Positions 25,913 to 34,897 are shown, counted from the first letter of the stretch. The stretch: DNA of 64,000 nt from an uncultured Erysipelotrichaceae bacterium (GCA_949744505.1 CATJXY010000034.1:177489-241488), one strand, 5' to 3'. Made by a program: numbers and translations. The notes: generated from the letters alone by a model not told the origin.

Positions 25913-27049
25913 TCAATACTCTATCTCATAAAATTCATGAATAGCTTTAATTACATTCCTTAAGTCTTCCATTTTCAATCCGTAATAAAGAGGTAATCTC
26001 AAAAGTCTAGAACTCTCTTTCGTTGTATATCGATCTTCGCCATGAAATATACCACATTTTTTACCTTGTTTAGAGGAATGCAATGGCTGATAATGAAACA
26101 CTGCTTGAATTTCATGATCTTTCAAATATTGAATCAATAAAGCTCTTTCTGATTCATCTTTCACACGAATTGCAAACATATGAGCATTATGAACACAATC
26201 ATGAGGAACAAACGGAATATCTATTTTACCTATTTCTTTTAAATCTTTTAGTCCTTCATAATAGGTATTCCAACTTTTCAGACGATTATCATTAATCTCT
26301 TCACAATGCAAAAGTTGACCATATAAATATGCCGCATTTAATTCGCTAGGCATAAAACTAGTCCCTAAAGTCACCCAAGAATAAGCACCAACTTCCCCTC
26401 GCAAAAATCCTTGTCTATCGGTCCCGCAGTCAAGTTTATTTTCTGCGTCAGTGAAATACTTTTCATTATTTATGATTAAAGCTCCCCCTTCGCCCGCTGT
26501 ATAATTCTTAGTTTCATGAAAACTATAACAACCAAAATCTCCGATAGTTCCAAGTGCCCTTCCTTTATATGTGGACATGACCCCCTGAGCAGCATCTTCT
26601 ACCACCAAAAGATTATGTCTTTTCGCAATATCCATAATTGTATCCATCTCACAAGCGACTCCGGCATAGTGAACAACACATATCACTTTTGTTCTTTCTG
26701 TAATCGCTTGTTCTATTTTAGTTTCATCAATATTTAATGTATCCTCTCTGATATCCACAAAAACACATTTTGCCCCACTTAACACAAAACTGGAAGCAGA
26801 GGTTGGAAAGGTAAAAGACGGAAGAATGACCTCATCACCTTCTTTAAGGCCGCAAAGCATTGCCGCTAAATCTAACGCTGCACTACAAGAAGTTGTCAGA
26901 TGAACTTTTTTAGCACAAAATTTTTCTTCCAAGAATTGATTACACTTTTTTGTGTAAATACCATCACCGCCCAATGAATGCCTATTTAGTGCATCTTGCA
27001 AATATTCATTTTCACATCCAAAAACACATGGAACATTAAACTTAATCAT
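25913..27049 (-). CDS. WecE-type sugar aminotransferase, divergent copy
   Basis: PLP-dependent DegT/DnrJ/EryC1/StrS aminotransferase whose closest pattern is WecE/RffA (dTDP-4-dehydro-6-deoxyglucose 4-transaminase), which makes dTDP-4-amino-4,6-dideoxygalactose. The PLP lysine is K181 in SFHETKNYTAGEGG; VVEDAAQGVMSTYKGRALG and HGEDRYTTKESSRLLRLPL are almost as in WecE. A second, more standard copy lies at 34898-36025. In this copy the normally conserved EKGTxRS substrate-side motif reads LDCGTDRQ, with Cys208 in place of Lys. It stands apart from the glycan locus, beside a ROK kinase, and may act on a different keto-sugar. Confidence 0.85.
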   Translation of the reverse strand: MIKFNVPCVFGCENEYLQDALNRHSLGGDGIYTKKCNQFLEEKFCAKKVHLTTSCSAALDLAAMLCGLKEGDEVILPSFTFPTSASSFVLSGAKCVFVDIREDTLNIDETKIEQAITERTKVICVVHYAGVACEMDTIMDIAKRHNLLVVEDAAQGVMSTYKGRALGTIGDFGCYSFHETKNYTAGEGGALIINNEKYFTDAENKLDCGTDRQGFLRGEVGAYSWVTLGTSFMPSELNAAYLYGQLLHCEEINDNRLKSWNTYYEGLKDLKEIGKIDIPFVPHDCVHNAHMFAIRVKDESERALLIQYLKDHEIQAVFHYQPLHSSKQGKKCGIFHGEDRYTTKESSRLLRLPLYYGLKMEDLRNVIKAIHEFYEIEY

Positions 27050-27072
27050 AAATAAACCTCCAATTGCTTTTT

Positions 27073-27101
27073 ATTATAACAAATTCAGAATTTATTTACA
27101 A
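27073..27101 (-). promoter_or_regulatory. Promoter of the first WecE-type gene, overlapping the pduL terminator
   Basis: TTGTAA (27096-27101) and TATAAT (27073-27078) with a 17-bp spacer; TGT before the -10 also makes it an extended -10. The -35 begins inside the T tract of the pduL terminator. Confidence 0.75.
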
Positions 27102-27127
27102 AAAAAGAACCATAACAGGTTCTTTTC
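27100..27127 (-). terminator. Intrinsic terminator of pduL
   Basis: Stem AAAGAACC / GGTTCTTT with a 6-nt loop and a following T run on the minus strand, just after the pduL stop. Confidence 0.85.
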
Positions 27128-27135
27128 CTTTTTAA

Positions 27136-27729
27136 TTAATCTTTACAACAACATTTCTTTGAAACGATAACTTCACCCATTGCAGATCCTTTGATTCCTG
27201 CAGCATTAGCTTCATCAGTATCAATATGCATTGCTAATGCATAGCTACTTGAAACACGACATACTACATCTGCAAAAGTTAAACTACGTCCTTCTGTTTC
27301 AACTTTAACACAAACTTCGTCTTTATCTTTGATTCCGTACTTTTCAGCATCTTCCGGTGCAAAGTGAATATGACGTTTTGCAGCAATGACACCTTCTGAA
27401 ATTTCTACTGTTCCATTAGGTCCGACCAATGTACAACCTGCTGTTCCTTCAATATCTCCGGATTCTCTGACTAATGCTGTAACTCCTAATTGACGAGCAT
27501 CTGTTAAACTGATTTCAACTTGAGTTGCTTTTCTTTCCGGTCCAAGAACACTCATATTAAATTCGCCTCTTGGTCCCTTTACAAGAACTTTTTCATTACA
27601 AGCAAATTGCCCAGGTTGAGAAAGTTCTTTTTTACATGTTAATTGATACCCTTCACCAAACAAAGCGTCCACATGCTCTCTTGAGAGATGAATATGACGT
27701 GCTGAAATTTCTACTAAAACCTTTTCCAT
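27136..27729 (-). CDS. pduL: Phosphate propanoyltransferase/phosphotransacylase PduL
   Basis: Zinc-dependent phosphotransacylase interconverting acyl-CoA and acyl phosphate. Two beta-barrel repeats each carry a His motif: ARHIHLS (H12, H14) and AKRHIHFAPEDA; the GPERKATQVEISLTDAR segment and the C-terminal AMHIDTDEANAAG box are diagnostic. ATG 27729 is chosen because AGAGG lies upstream and the protein then starts at EKVLVEISARHIHLS. No microcompartment genes are nearby and no encapsulation-type N-terminal extension is present, so a housekeeping acetyl-CoA/acetyl-phosphate role is likely. The C-terminus ends KKCCCKD, an unusual triple cysteine. Confidence 0.93.
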   Translation of the reverse strand: MEKVLVEISARHIHLSREHVDALFGEGYQLTCKKELSQPGQFACNEKVLVKGPRGEFNMSVLGPERKATQVEISLTDARQLGVTALVRESGDIEGTAGCTLVGPNGTVEISEGVIAAKRHIHFAPEDAEKYGIKDKDEVCVKVETEGRSLTFADVVCRVSSSYALAMHIDTDEANAAGIKGSAMGEVIVSKKCCCKD

Positions 27730-27746
27730 AAAAATACCTCTTTCCT

Positions 27747-27792
27747 TACTCACTATCATTATAGTCAAAGTCATGATAAACTTCAATATTTT
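27747..27792 (-). promoter_or_regulatory. Promoter of pduL, copy A of a shared 46-bp block
   Basis: TTGAAG (27781-27786) and TATAAT (27758-27763) with a 17-bp spacer. The block matches 39 of 46 bases with the promoter block at 29875-29920. Between the hexamers it has an imperfect inverted repeat (GAAGT ... ACTTT) that is perfect in the other copy. Confidence 0.7.
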
Positions 27793-27810
27793 AATGCATG
27801 TAAAATATTG
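27784..27810 (-). repeat. 27-nt palindrome between the GH43 gene and the pduL promoter
   Basis: Perfect 10-base inverted repeat CAATATTTTA / TAAAATATTG around a 7-nt centre. No T tract follows, so it is not a typical terminator. The end of one arm supplies the TTG of the pduL -35 box, which makes an operator possible. Confidence 0.6.
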
Positions 27811-27824
27811 AAATATGGATTTAA

Positions 27825-29783
27825 TTAATCACTATAATAATCCAATAACCTATCCAATTCTTTCTTTGTAACACTAATAACCGAACCATGCCTCACATGC
27901 TGAGGAAGTGAATATTCTATTTCTTCTAATTGTCTTAAATCAGTTGCAATATCTGAAAATTCCCATACGATAAACTTGGCATTCGGATAATTATCTGCAT
28001 ACAATAAATATTTATCTTTACCATTCAGTTTGAACGCAAATGGTCCTTCTATATTTTTGATCAAACTTATAAATTTATCATCTTCAACCTTTTGTATTCC
28101 TTTTAAAAGATTTCCTATATATGCGTAGAAAACCGTTTTAGCTCCTTCCCTTTCATCTTTATAAAACATAAGATATCCAGATTGATATTGTATCAAAGAA
28201 GCATCAATCGTTTTATAATCAAAATCATAATAGGTATTTGGATAGGTAAATGTTTCAAAATCAGATGTTCTTGTAACATAAATTCCCGCATGATTTCCAC
28301 CTTTAGGATCTGAAAAAAATATAAGATATTCTTTGGAAATCGGATCAAAAACAATTTCGGGTGCCCATGCTCGTTCTCCGGTTAATTCTAAGTCAATATT
28401 TTGATCGGTAACTTTTATCAGTTTATGATCATACAATTCAATTAAATCTTCACTTTTCCAAAAATAAATATCCGGATTATCATATCCCTGTGTTGCTGTA
28501 ATTAGAAAATTTCCATCAATATCTCTTGATATAAAAGGATCCCGTACTCTTCCTGTCCCAATTTCACTTTTTAATATAGGATCACAATCAAAGCTTGACC
28601 AATGAAGTCCATCATAGCTATATAAGACCTTTCCAACTTCATTCCCTTCTTCTCCATCAAAATATGTCAATAAATAACCAGCATATTCATCTAATACAAC
28701 CACCTTTAAATCAAGCTTAATTATTCCATCTGTCGTTTCAATTTCTGCATGCAAAACAGCAGGTAGTTTTTCTATGCTACTCTGTTTAATAACAGTATAA
28801 TTATCAATTTTCACATCATTGCTCGACCAAATTATACGTTCTCGATTGCTAGTCATTTCTGGTAGTTTTTGTTTATCATTCACAATATAACCTATTTGGT
28901 TAAGTATCTCATCATAACTATTTTCTACAATAGATTCATCTTCGTGAGGGACGATAATTTCAACTGTTTTCGAATGTAATTCATTTGAAGATTCAATATT
29001 AATCGTAAAATCTACATGTTGAGTTCCTATTTCTTTTGATGGACGATGAACCAATCCGTCAATTTCGATTATTTCCTCATTGCTAGAACTATATGTTATA
29101 TTCATCCCACGATATGGGCTATCCGGCAATAAAATATTTTCTATTCGATTATCTGAATACTCAACCTTCCACGTTTCAAGATAGTATTTTGGCATCATTT
29201 CATTATATGTATTCAAAATTTCTTCATCTGATAAAACATAGTTGCTGATCTCAATATTTGATATCAAACCTTCAAAAGAAGGATCATCATAAAAGCTTGT
29301 TTTTCCAAACACGATATTACTCGTCGTATAATAATCTACATTTAAATTTCCTTCTGCCAACAATATACCATTGAGATAAATACAATATTTCTTATCACTT
29401 CTTGTAATTGCAATTTGATTCCATTGATTCATATATAAATGAGAATCTTCAAAATTTGAAACAACTTTTTCTTCCTTTGTCGATAAATTCAATCCTGTTC
29501 TATTTCCGCTACTGTTTTCCGATATTGCAAGTAATAAATACCCATTTTCTGTTTCAATAGAAAAAAGTGTTGTATTCATATACGCAGATTCCGGCTTGAC
29601 CCAGAACATGATTGAAAATGTTTTTCCATGAATAAAATTGGTCTTAGCTTCAAAAGGTATTGTTTTAACAATACAATTTTCTTGACTCGGTTCACAAATA
29701 TTTTCTACAATCCTATTTTCTTTCACGGAATTACATCCGTATAAAGAAAATAAAAGCAAGAATACAAGAAATCTATTCTTCAT
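27825..29783 (-). CDS. Lipoprotein with LamG and GH43-like beta-propeller domains
   Basis: Putative surface-anchored glycoside hydrolase. An N-terminal signal peptide ends in a lipobox with Cys17 (FSLYGC). Residues about 45-190 form a LamG/concanavalin-like domain (FSIMFWVKPES ... WNQIAITRSDKKYCIYLNG). A linker resembling degenerate bacterial Ig-like repeats follows. Residues about 360-640 form a five-bladed propeller like GH43, with the three acidic positions visible: Asp in GRVRDPFIS (about 416), Asp in KTIDASLI (about 525) and Glu in NIEGPFAF (about 577). Likely acts on arabinose- or xylose-containing glycans. It is alone behind its own promoter. Confidence 0.8.
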   Translation of the reverse strand: MKNRFLVFLLLFSLYGCNSVKENRIVENICEPSQENCIVKTIPFEAKTNFIHGKTFSIMFWVKPESAYMNTTLFSIETENGYLLLAISENSSGNRTGLNLSTKEEKVVSNFEDSHLYMNQWNQIAITRSDKKYCIYLNGILLAEGNLNVDYYTTSNIVFGKTSFYDDPSFEGLISNIEISNYVLSDEEILNTYNEMMPKYYLETWKVEYSDNRIENILLPDSPYRGMNITYSSSNEEIIEIDGLVHRPSKEIGTQHVDFTINIESSNELHSKTVEIIVPHEDESIVENSYDEILNQIGYIVNDKQKLPEMTSNRERIIWSSNDVKIDNYTVIKQSSIEKLPAVLHAEIETTDGIIKLDLKVVVLDEYAGYLLTYFDGEEGNEVGKVLYSYDGLHWSSFDCDPILKSEIGTGRVRDPFISRDIDGNFLITATQGYDNPDIYFWKSEDLIELYDHKLIKVTDQNIDLELTGERAWAPEIVFDPISKEYLIFFSDPKGGNHAGIYVTRTSDFETFTYPNTYYDFDYKTIDASLIQYQSGYLMFYKDEREGAKTVFYAYIGNLLKGIQKVEDDKFISLIKNIEGPFAFKLNGKDKYLLYADNYPNAKFIVWEFSDIATDLRQLEEIEYSLPQHVRHGSVISVTKKELDRLLDYYSD

Positions 29784-29874
29784 TTTTTCTCCTTTTTATG
29801 TCTTCAAAATAAAATTATCCAACATATGAATCAACTTTTATAAATTATATTAGGTATATAATCTATCTTTTTCA

Positions 29875-29920
29875 TATTCACTATTATTATAGTCGAAGTT
29901 ATTACAAACTTCAATATTTC
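29875..29920 (-). promoter_or_regulatory. Promoter of the GH43 lipoprotein gene, copy B of the shared block
   Basis: TTGAAG (29909-29914), 17-bp spacer, TATAAT (29886-29891). A perfect inverted repeat GAAGTT-tgtaat-AACTTC spans the end of the -35 and the spacer. The leader to the ATG is about 95 nt of AT-rich DNA. The rest of the gap 29784-30021 shows no other gene or convincing terminator. Confidence 0.65.
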
Positions 29921-30021
29921 AAAATAATATCATCCATGATTAAAAATATAGATAACTAATCATATGAAATCAGATACCTATACTCATTAATAATTCTTCT
30001 TTAATATTATTTTCTATCTTA

Positions 30022-30966
30022 TTATTTAAAACATTTTAAAAGAATCTTTATCCATCTTTTTTTCAACAAAAAGAAAACAATTCTTTTTTTTATCGGATAC
30101 TCTTTAATAATTTTATCGTCAATCCATGTCGGATAGCTCTTTTCTAACAAATCCATATTTTTTATTAAAAATTCTTCTCTATCACTAGAATAATCCTTGA
30201 TTCGAAGTGTTGTTAATTCGGCACCATGAATAATAAACATTCTATTAATTTCATCTAAATATCGTTTATCCTCTGTTCTATATGAAATAAAATCTTTAAC
30301 ATTTTCAAGACAAGTATAAATATCAAATACCTTTTCATTTTTTGTATGGGAAATCGATCCTGTGCGTTGATAATAGAAATAAAGAGGTTCATTAACTTTT
30401 GCAATAGATTCTGATAAAAAAATTAATTTAGGAACTGTTCCCAAATCTTCATACCAACATCCAACCGGAAATTGAACTTGATCAAACAATTTTCTACGAT
30501 AAATTTTGTTACAAGCACTATTATTAATGGATATGATTTCAGGATGATCTTTCACTTTAATCGAATCGAAACTTCCACCTGACGAATATTCCCTATTTCC
30601 CTCATCATCTACATACTCCATATCGCAACAAACAATATCTGCATTTTTTTCTTTAGCAAGTAACATCATTTTTTCAAACATAGTTAAATCAACCCAATCA
30701 TCACTATCAATAAAAGCTACATACTCTCCTTTTGCATGATTTAACCCAAAATTTCTGGCATCCGATAATCCTCCATTTACTTTTTCTAGCAAATACACTC
30801 TTTCATATTTTTCAGCATATGAATTAGCAATAGAAGCAGAATTATCAGTAGAACCATCATTCACTAATAAAATCTCCAAGTCCTGATATGTTTGATTTAC
30901 CAAACTCTCTAAACATCTATTAAGATATTTTTCCACATTATAGATTGGCACAATAATACTAATCAT
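30022..30966 (-). CDS. GT2 family glycosyltransferase
   Basis: Cytoplasmic GT-A inverting glycosyltransferase. It begins MISIIVPIYNVEKYLNRCLESL, with NDGSTDNSASIANSY for nucleotide binding, GGLSDARNFGL, and the metal-binding FIDSDDW (about 87-93). A C-terminal basic/hydrophobic end of about 30 residues may bind the membrane. 314 residues. It is the last gene of the long glycan unit and overlaps the next GT2 upstream by 8 nt. The sugar transferred cannot be read from sequence. Confidence 0.88.
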   Translation of the reverse strand: MISIIVPIYNVEKYLNRCLESLVNQTYQDLEILLVNDGSTDNSASIANSYAEKYERVYLLEKVNGGLSDARNFGLNHAKGEYVAFIDSDDWVDLTMFEKMMLLAKEKNADIVCCDMEYVDDEGNREYSSGGSFDSIKVKDHPEIISINNSACNKIYRRKLFDQVQFPVGCWYEDLGTVPKLIFLSESIAKVNEPLYFYYQRTGSISHTKNEKVFDIYTCLENVKDFISYRTEDKRYLDEINRMFIIHGAELTTLRIKDYSSDREEFLIKNMDLLEKSYPTWIDDKIIKEYPIKKRIVFFLLKKRWIKILLKCFK

Positions 30967-31945
30967 TTTTTTTATCTCTACTTTCTATATACTTCTTATA
31001 TAAAGGAAAAGTAAGTGGACATAACGTCTTTAAAAAGATTTGATTCTTTTTGGAGAAACTTTTAATATACTTATTCTTTTTATAATTTGGAAATCTTTTC
31101 TTAATTAAAGCAAATCCTTCATTTAAAAGTTCTTTATAATGATCTGTTCTAAGAAATCTAAAAGCTCCGTAAACAAGAAAATGTTCGATATACAAATACT
31201 CTAATTCATCATGAAATTTATCTAACAATTTTTTTTCATCAAAATATTTATAGACAGACTCTAATTCAGTAAAGATATGGAACATTCGCGGATCATATCC
31301 GGAACCCATAATCGAACTTTTTCTCTGCAAATAGTGAATAAATACCTCATTTACATAACTTACTTTATTTGCTAAAGCAAATAACGGAACTGTAACCGGA
31401 ATATCTTCATACCACAACCCTTTAGGATATTTTAATCCACTATTTATAAAAAAGTCTTTTTTATATAGCTTATTCCATGCAAATAAAGGTGAAAGAAAAA
31501 GACATTTTTCAAGAGGTTCATTTTCAAAAAAATGGACGCCTGGCATGAACTCTGTTTCTTTGCTTCCATCTTCCCATACATATTCTAAATCACATATAAC
31601 AAGATCGGAATCGCACTGTAAAGCCGAATTTACCATTTTTTCAATCATTGTATTTTCTACATAATCATCACTATCAATAAATGAAATATATTCTCCGGTA
31701 GCATAACTTAATCCAAAATTTCGTGCATCGGATAAACCACCGTTTTCTTTTTCTAAACCAATGACTTTATCTGGATATTTTTTTACAAACTCATCAATAA
31801 TTTCTTGACATCGATCGGGACTCCCATCGTTCACAACAAGAATCTCTATATTTTGATAAGTTTGATTCACAATGCTACTCAAACATTTATGTAAATATTT
31901 TTCAACTCCATAAACAGGAATAATTATACTAACTTTAGGTTCCAT
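30959..31945 (-). CDS. GT2 family glycosyltransferase
   Basis: Paralogue of the neighbouring GT2 (30022-30966), 328 residues. Motifs: VSIIIPVYGVEKYLHKCL, VVNDGSPDRCQEI, LSDARNFGLSYATGEYISFIDSDDYVE with the DxD-type metal site. The later LWYEDIPVTVPLFALA part differs from its neighbour, which suggests a different acceptor. It lies 5 nt after the SGNH/DHHW gene and overlaps the next GT2. Donor unknown. Confidence 0.88.
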   Translation of the reverse strand: MEPKVSIIIPVYGVEKYLHKCLSSIVNQTYQNIEILVVNDGSPDRCQEIIDEFVKKYPDKVIGLEKENGGLSDARNFGLSYATGEYISFIDSDDYVENTMIEKMVNSALQCDSDLVICDLEYVWEDGSKETEFMPGVHFFENEPLEKCLFLSPLFAWNKLYKKDFFINSGLKYPKGLWYEDIPVTVPLFALANKVSYVNEVFIHYLQRKSSIMGSGYDPRMFHIFTELESVYKYFDEKKLLDKFHDELEYLYIEHFLVYGAFRFLRTDHYKELLNEGFALIKKRFPNYKKNKYIKSFSKKNQIFLKTLCPLTFPLYKKYIESRDKKND

Positions 31946-31950
31946 ATTTG

Positions 31951-33219
31951 TTACTTCCTTATAATTTCAAATGCACCATATCTTTCCGGATGGAAATAAT
32001 TTTCTATTGTGTACATAATTAAAACTTCGTCAACTTCAATTTCATTTAAAAATTGATAAGTATCAAAATATTCCCCCGTCAATTCCTGATATGTACTCGG
32101 ATTAACTGCATAAATCTTATTAAAATGATTTGACAATAAAGGTAATACCGGTCCCATATAACTATCTCCGATTATCAATATAGATTTCTTTTCAACTTGA
32201 TGTGAATCAAAAACAGAAAGAGGTCCATATGCAGGAAATGCTTCATTATAGTAATACCCTTCCGGAAGAATTTCAGTATTTTTATCTGCAAAAGTGTTAC
32301 TGTTTTCTACATGTTCAACTTGATATAAAGTTTTTCCCAATATAGAGTTAACTTCTACACTTCCATAATCGCTTGAAATACTTGAAACGTCTGTATCCAC
32401 AAGATCTTTAAAATGATAAGCACACATACTATCTCCCGGATAAACAAAACTTGTTCTTGATGAAAACGTTCCATTAAATATATTTTGCTCATTACAAATT
32501 TCATCATTAATCGATATCGGAAGTTCATCAACATTCAATAATGCAAGAATATCTAAATATCCCTGATAGCTGCCTCGATTATTCCAATGATGGTCAGATC
32601 CATAAAAATAATTAAAATATGTACTTACATTATCGATTTTTAATGAACTATAATTTACTTCTAAATTCTCTATAAATAAATCATTATAAAACTTTCCAAA
32701 ACTCTTTATATCATTTGGTTCATCAAAAAAATCTACTTCATGAATCTGTGTTGGCTTATAAACATTGATACGAATATTCGGAAAATCTTTTTGCAATTGA
32801 TTAATTTGGCTAAATCTCGAAAGGTACTGTTCTTCATACTCCTCTTTATAATCCATTACATAATTCATTAAATAATTACTATTTCCAACTCTTACAACAC
32901 CCGTTCCAGGAACAAATGATAATGTTAAATCTGTCTTATCTTTTATATATAACGGTTCTAAAACATTTATCGAAAAAAGTTCAACTTGTTTCTTCATATT
33001 GTTAAACCGATACCTCATAATAAATTGATCCATCAATGCATCCGCAAGAGTTGACTGGAATGATTTATCAAAAAAAGACTTTCCTTCCAAATCGTCAAAT
33101 GTAACTAGATATCTATTTTCTATTTCTGACTTTTCATTTGGAGTTTTAATAAAAATCATATAAACAGGTATAATGATAAGAAAAGTCATAACCAGAATGA
33201 TAAAACTTTTATTCCGCAT
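31951..33219 (-). CDS. SGNH/DHHW-type membrane-anchored acyltransferase partner (AlgJ/AlgX-like)
   Basis: 422 residues with one N-terminal transmembrane helix (about 6-24) and an extracytoplasmic domain. The DHHW motif is clear in FYGSDHHWNNRGSYQGY (about 207-223), and a GDSYMGPV serine block occurs near residue 345, the two catalytic parts of AlgJ/AlgX/DltD-like SGNH proteins that transfer acetyl groups passed by an MBOAT protein. No MBOAT is adjacent; the two in the window are 21 kb and 27 kb away on the same strand. Probably O-acetylates the surface glycan. Confidence 0.72.
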   Translation of the reverse strand: MRNKSFIILVMTFLIIIPVYMIFIKTPNEKSEIENRYLVTFDDLEGKSFFDKSFQSTLADALMDQFIMRYRFNNMKKQVELFSINVLEPLYIKDKTDLTLSFVPGTGVVRVGNSNYLMNYVMDYKEEYEEQYLSRFSQINQLQKDFPNIRINVYKPTQIHEVDFFDEPNDIKSFGKFYNDLFIENLEVNYSSLKIDNVSTYFNYFYGSDHHWNNRGSYQGYLDILALLNVDELPISINDEICNEQNIFNGTFSSRTSFVYPGDSMCAYHFKDLVDTDVSSISSDYGSVEVNSILGKTLYQVEHVENSNTFADKNTEILPEGYYYNEAFPAYGPLSVFDSHQVEKKSILIIGDSYMGPVLPLLSNHFNKIYAVNPSTYQELTGEYFDTYQFLNEIEVDEVLIMYTIENYFHPERYGAFEIIRK

Positions 33220-33245
33220 ATTCTTCCTCCGCCTTTTCTATCTTA

Positions 33246-33273
33246 ATTATAATTGAAAATTACTAAAAGTCAC
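33246..33273 (-). promoter_or_regulatory. Possible internal promoter of the DHHW gene
   Basis: GTGACT (33268-33273), 16-bp spacer, TATAAT (33246-33251), in a 79-bp gap that also holds a GGAGG ribosome site. Weak -35; could add transcription of the last three genes. Confidence 0.35.
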
Positions 33274-33298
33274 TGGAAAATATCTCAAATCCAAAATC

Positions 33299-34882
33299 TT
33301 ACTTTACTTTTTGCAATTCTTGAATTTCTTGAATTAAAAAAACTGAGATTACAGAAAGAATCGTTGTTGACATAAATTCATCCAAAGTATGTCCACTCAT
33401 ATATCCCGATAATAAGCCTATTCCTAAAGCCATAATTAACATAAAAATTTTAAAAGTGAACATTTTTCTCCAATGTATCAAAACAATAAAAATACTTCCA
33501 AGCATAATGAGCATCCACGGCAAAACAGTTAGAATTGCTCCGATATACCCATAGGAATAAACCTGCTGTTCAAAATCTGCCTCAAGAAGAATTGATCCTT
33601 TCATAAAAGTCGAATATCCCATACCAAGCATTTTTTCTGATGTTGTTAAATTCCGCCATTTATATTGTTGAAAAGCTCGCTCAAAAGCTCTACCGGAACA
33701 GCGAACCGAAAACGGATATTCAAATAATATATCTACCCAAAAAGGTGCATCAAATTTATAATGATAAAATTGTAAATAATATACTTCCGGAAGCGTAGAA
33801 ATTAAATTTGCTTTAATTCCCCAATCTTCAAATATGTAAATACATTCATAATTATATTCTGTTGTTCCCGGAATCAATCCTTTTCCCTTTAATTCACTTT
33901 TCCCCGCTTGCAGCAAATCATCATCCTCTAACACAAGTTGATTGCTTGTATTACTTAGCAATTGATTTTGATATGCCGGGGAATGTGGAATGATTCCCCC
34001 ATTTACCACTGTAAGAATCAACAAAAAGGCAACAAATTCCTTTTTGAATTGTTCTTTCTTAATTAAGCATAAGAAAACATAGGCTATAAATACAACTACC
34101 GGAACAAGAACAGTACCATAAGTCGCAACACGAGTTGACAACATCAGCATTGCCAAACTTTGAACAACAATCAAAACAGAAGTAATGATCTTCCCTTTTT
34201 TTGTTACTTCTCTTGATAAAAAATAATATAAAAGCGGTAATATTATAAATAAAACTATACCGGTTGTATTCCCCTCTTCGAAAAAGAACTTACAAGCTAT
34301 CTCTCGCGGTGTAAATAGTTCATAGGTTGCATCATTAAACCAAGCAAAAAAAGTCGCTGCGGTTTTTCCTACATAGGTAGATTTTCCAAAAAGAAAGAAA
34401 TCAGAAATCACAATTGGAATAGAAATAACAGAAGAAGTAATTAAAGTGATTTTCTTTAACACATCTTCTTTCCAATTCAATTGATAAATCATATACATGA
34501 TAAAATATGGAATTACAAGTGTAAAACAATATGTAAATTCATATGAAAGTACAAACTCAAAGTTAGTTGTCAAATTTAATCGTTCGTACAAACCTGATGC
34601 ATTTTTACAATGCAATACAAAATAAACGGACAGTATTGCAATATAAATAAATGAAAAAATAAAAGTTCTTTTTTTATTTTGATCCTTTTTCCACCAAACC
34701 CATATAATTAAGAAAGGAATGATAAGAAATCGAATAATCGTTGAAGGCCTTGGAATTCCGAATTGATTTAAGAACGGATAAATCAAATAATCCAAATCGA
34801 TAATAGGCTGAAAAGCAATAATCAAAAAAGCGATGATTCCACATGTATGAACATTGAAAAAGTTTTGTAATTTTTCTTTCAT
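33299..34882 (-). CDS. Polytopic O-antigen polymerase/ligase-like protein (Wzy/WaaL family)
   Basis: 527 residues with about eleven or twelve hydrophobic helices and one long extracytoplasmic loop (roughly 300-420), the layout of O-antigen polymerases and ligases. Arg-rich loop positions (LMLSTRVATYGT and the RCSGRAFERAF segment) resemble the conserved arginines that bind the lipid-linked glycan. The GNTTGIVLFIILPLLYYF helix is similar to the Wzy_C/O-antigen-ligase family of Bacillota. It is the only polymerase candidate in the locus. Polymerase and ligase cannot be separated by sequence alone. Confidence 0.62.
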   Translation of the reverse strand: MKEKLQNFFNVHTCGIIAFLIIAFQPIIDLDYLIYPFLNQFGIPRPSTIIRFLIIPFLIIWVWWKKDQNKKRTFIFSFIYIAILSVYFVLHCKNASGLYERLNLTTNFEFVLSYEFTYCFTLVIPYFIMYMIYQLNWKEDVLKKITLITSSVISIPIVISDFFLFGKSTYVGKTAATFFAWFNDATYELFTPREIACKFFFEEGNTTGIVLFIILPLLYYFLSREVTKKGKIITSVLIVVQSLAMLMLSTRVATYGTVLVPVVVFIAYVFLCLIKKEQFKKEFVAFLLILTVVNGGIIPHSPAYQNQLLSNTSNQLVLEDDDLLQAGKSELKGKGLIPGTTEYNYECIYIFEDWGIKANLISTLPEVYYLQFYHYKFDAPFWVDILFEYPFSVRCSGRAFERAFQQYKWRNLTTSEKMLGMGYSTFMKGSILLEADFEQQVYSYGYIGAILTVLPWMLIMLGSIFIVLIHWRKMFTFKIFMLIMALGIGLLSGYMSGHTLDEFMSTTILSVISVFLIQEIQELQKVK

Positions 34883-34897
34883 TTCAAACCCTCTACT

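Noticed and set aside
27136..29783. PduL as marker of a bacterial microcompartment
   Set aside because: No shell-protein, diol dehydratase or signature enzyme genes nearby and no encapsulation peptide seen; the gene stands alone.
29784..29878. Possible 14-codon leader peptide beginning MKKIDY upstream of the GH43 gene
   Set aside because: No ribosome binding site and AT-rich context; too short to support.
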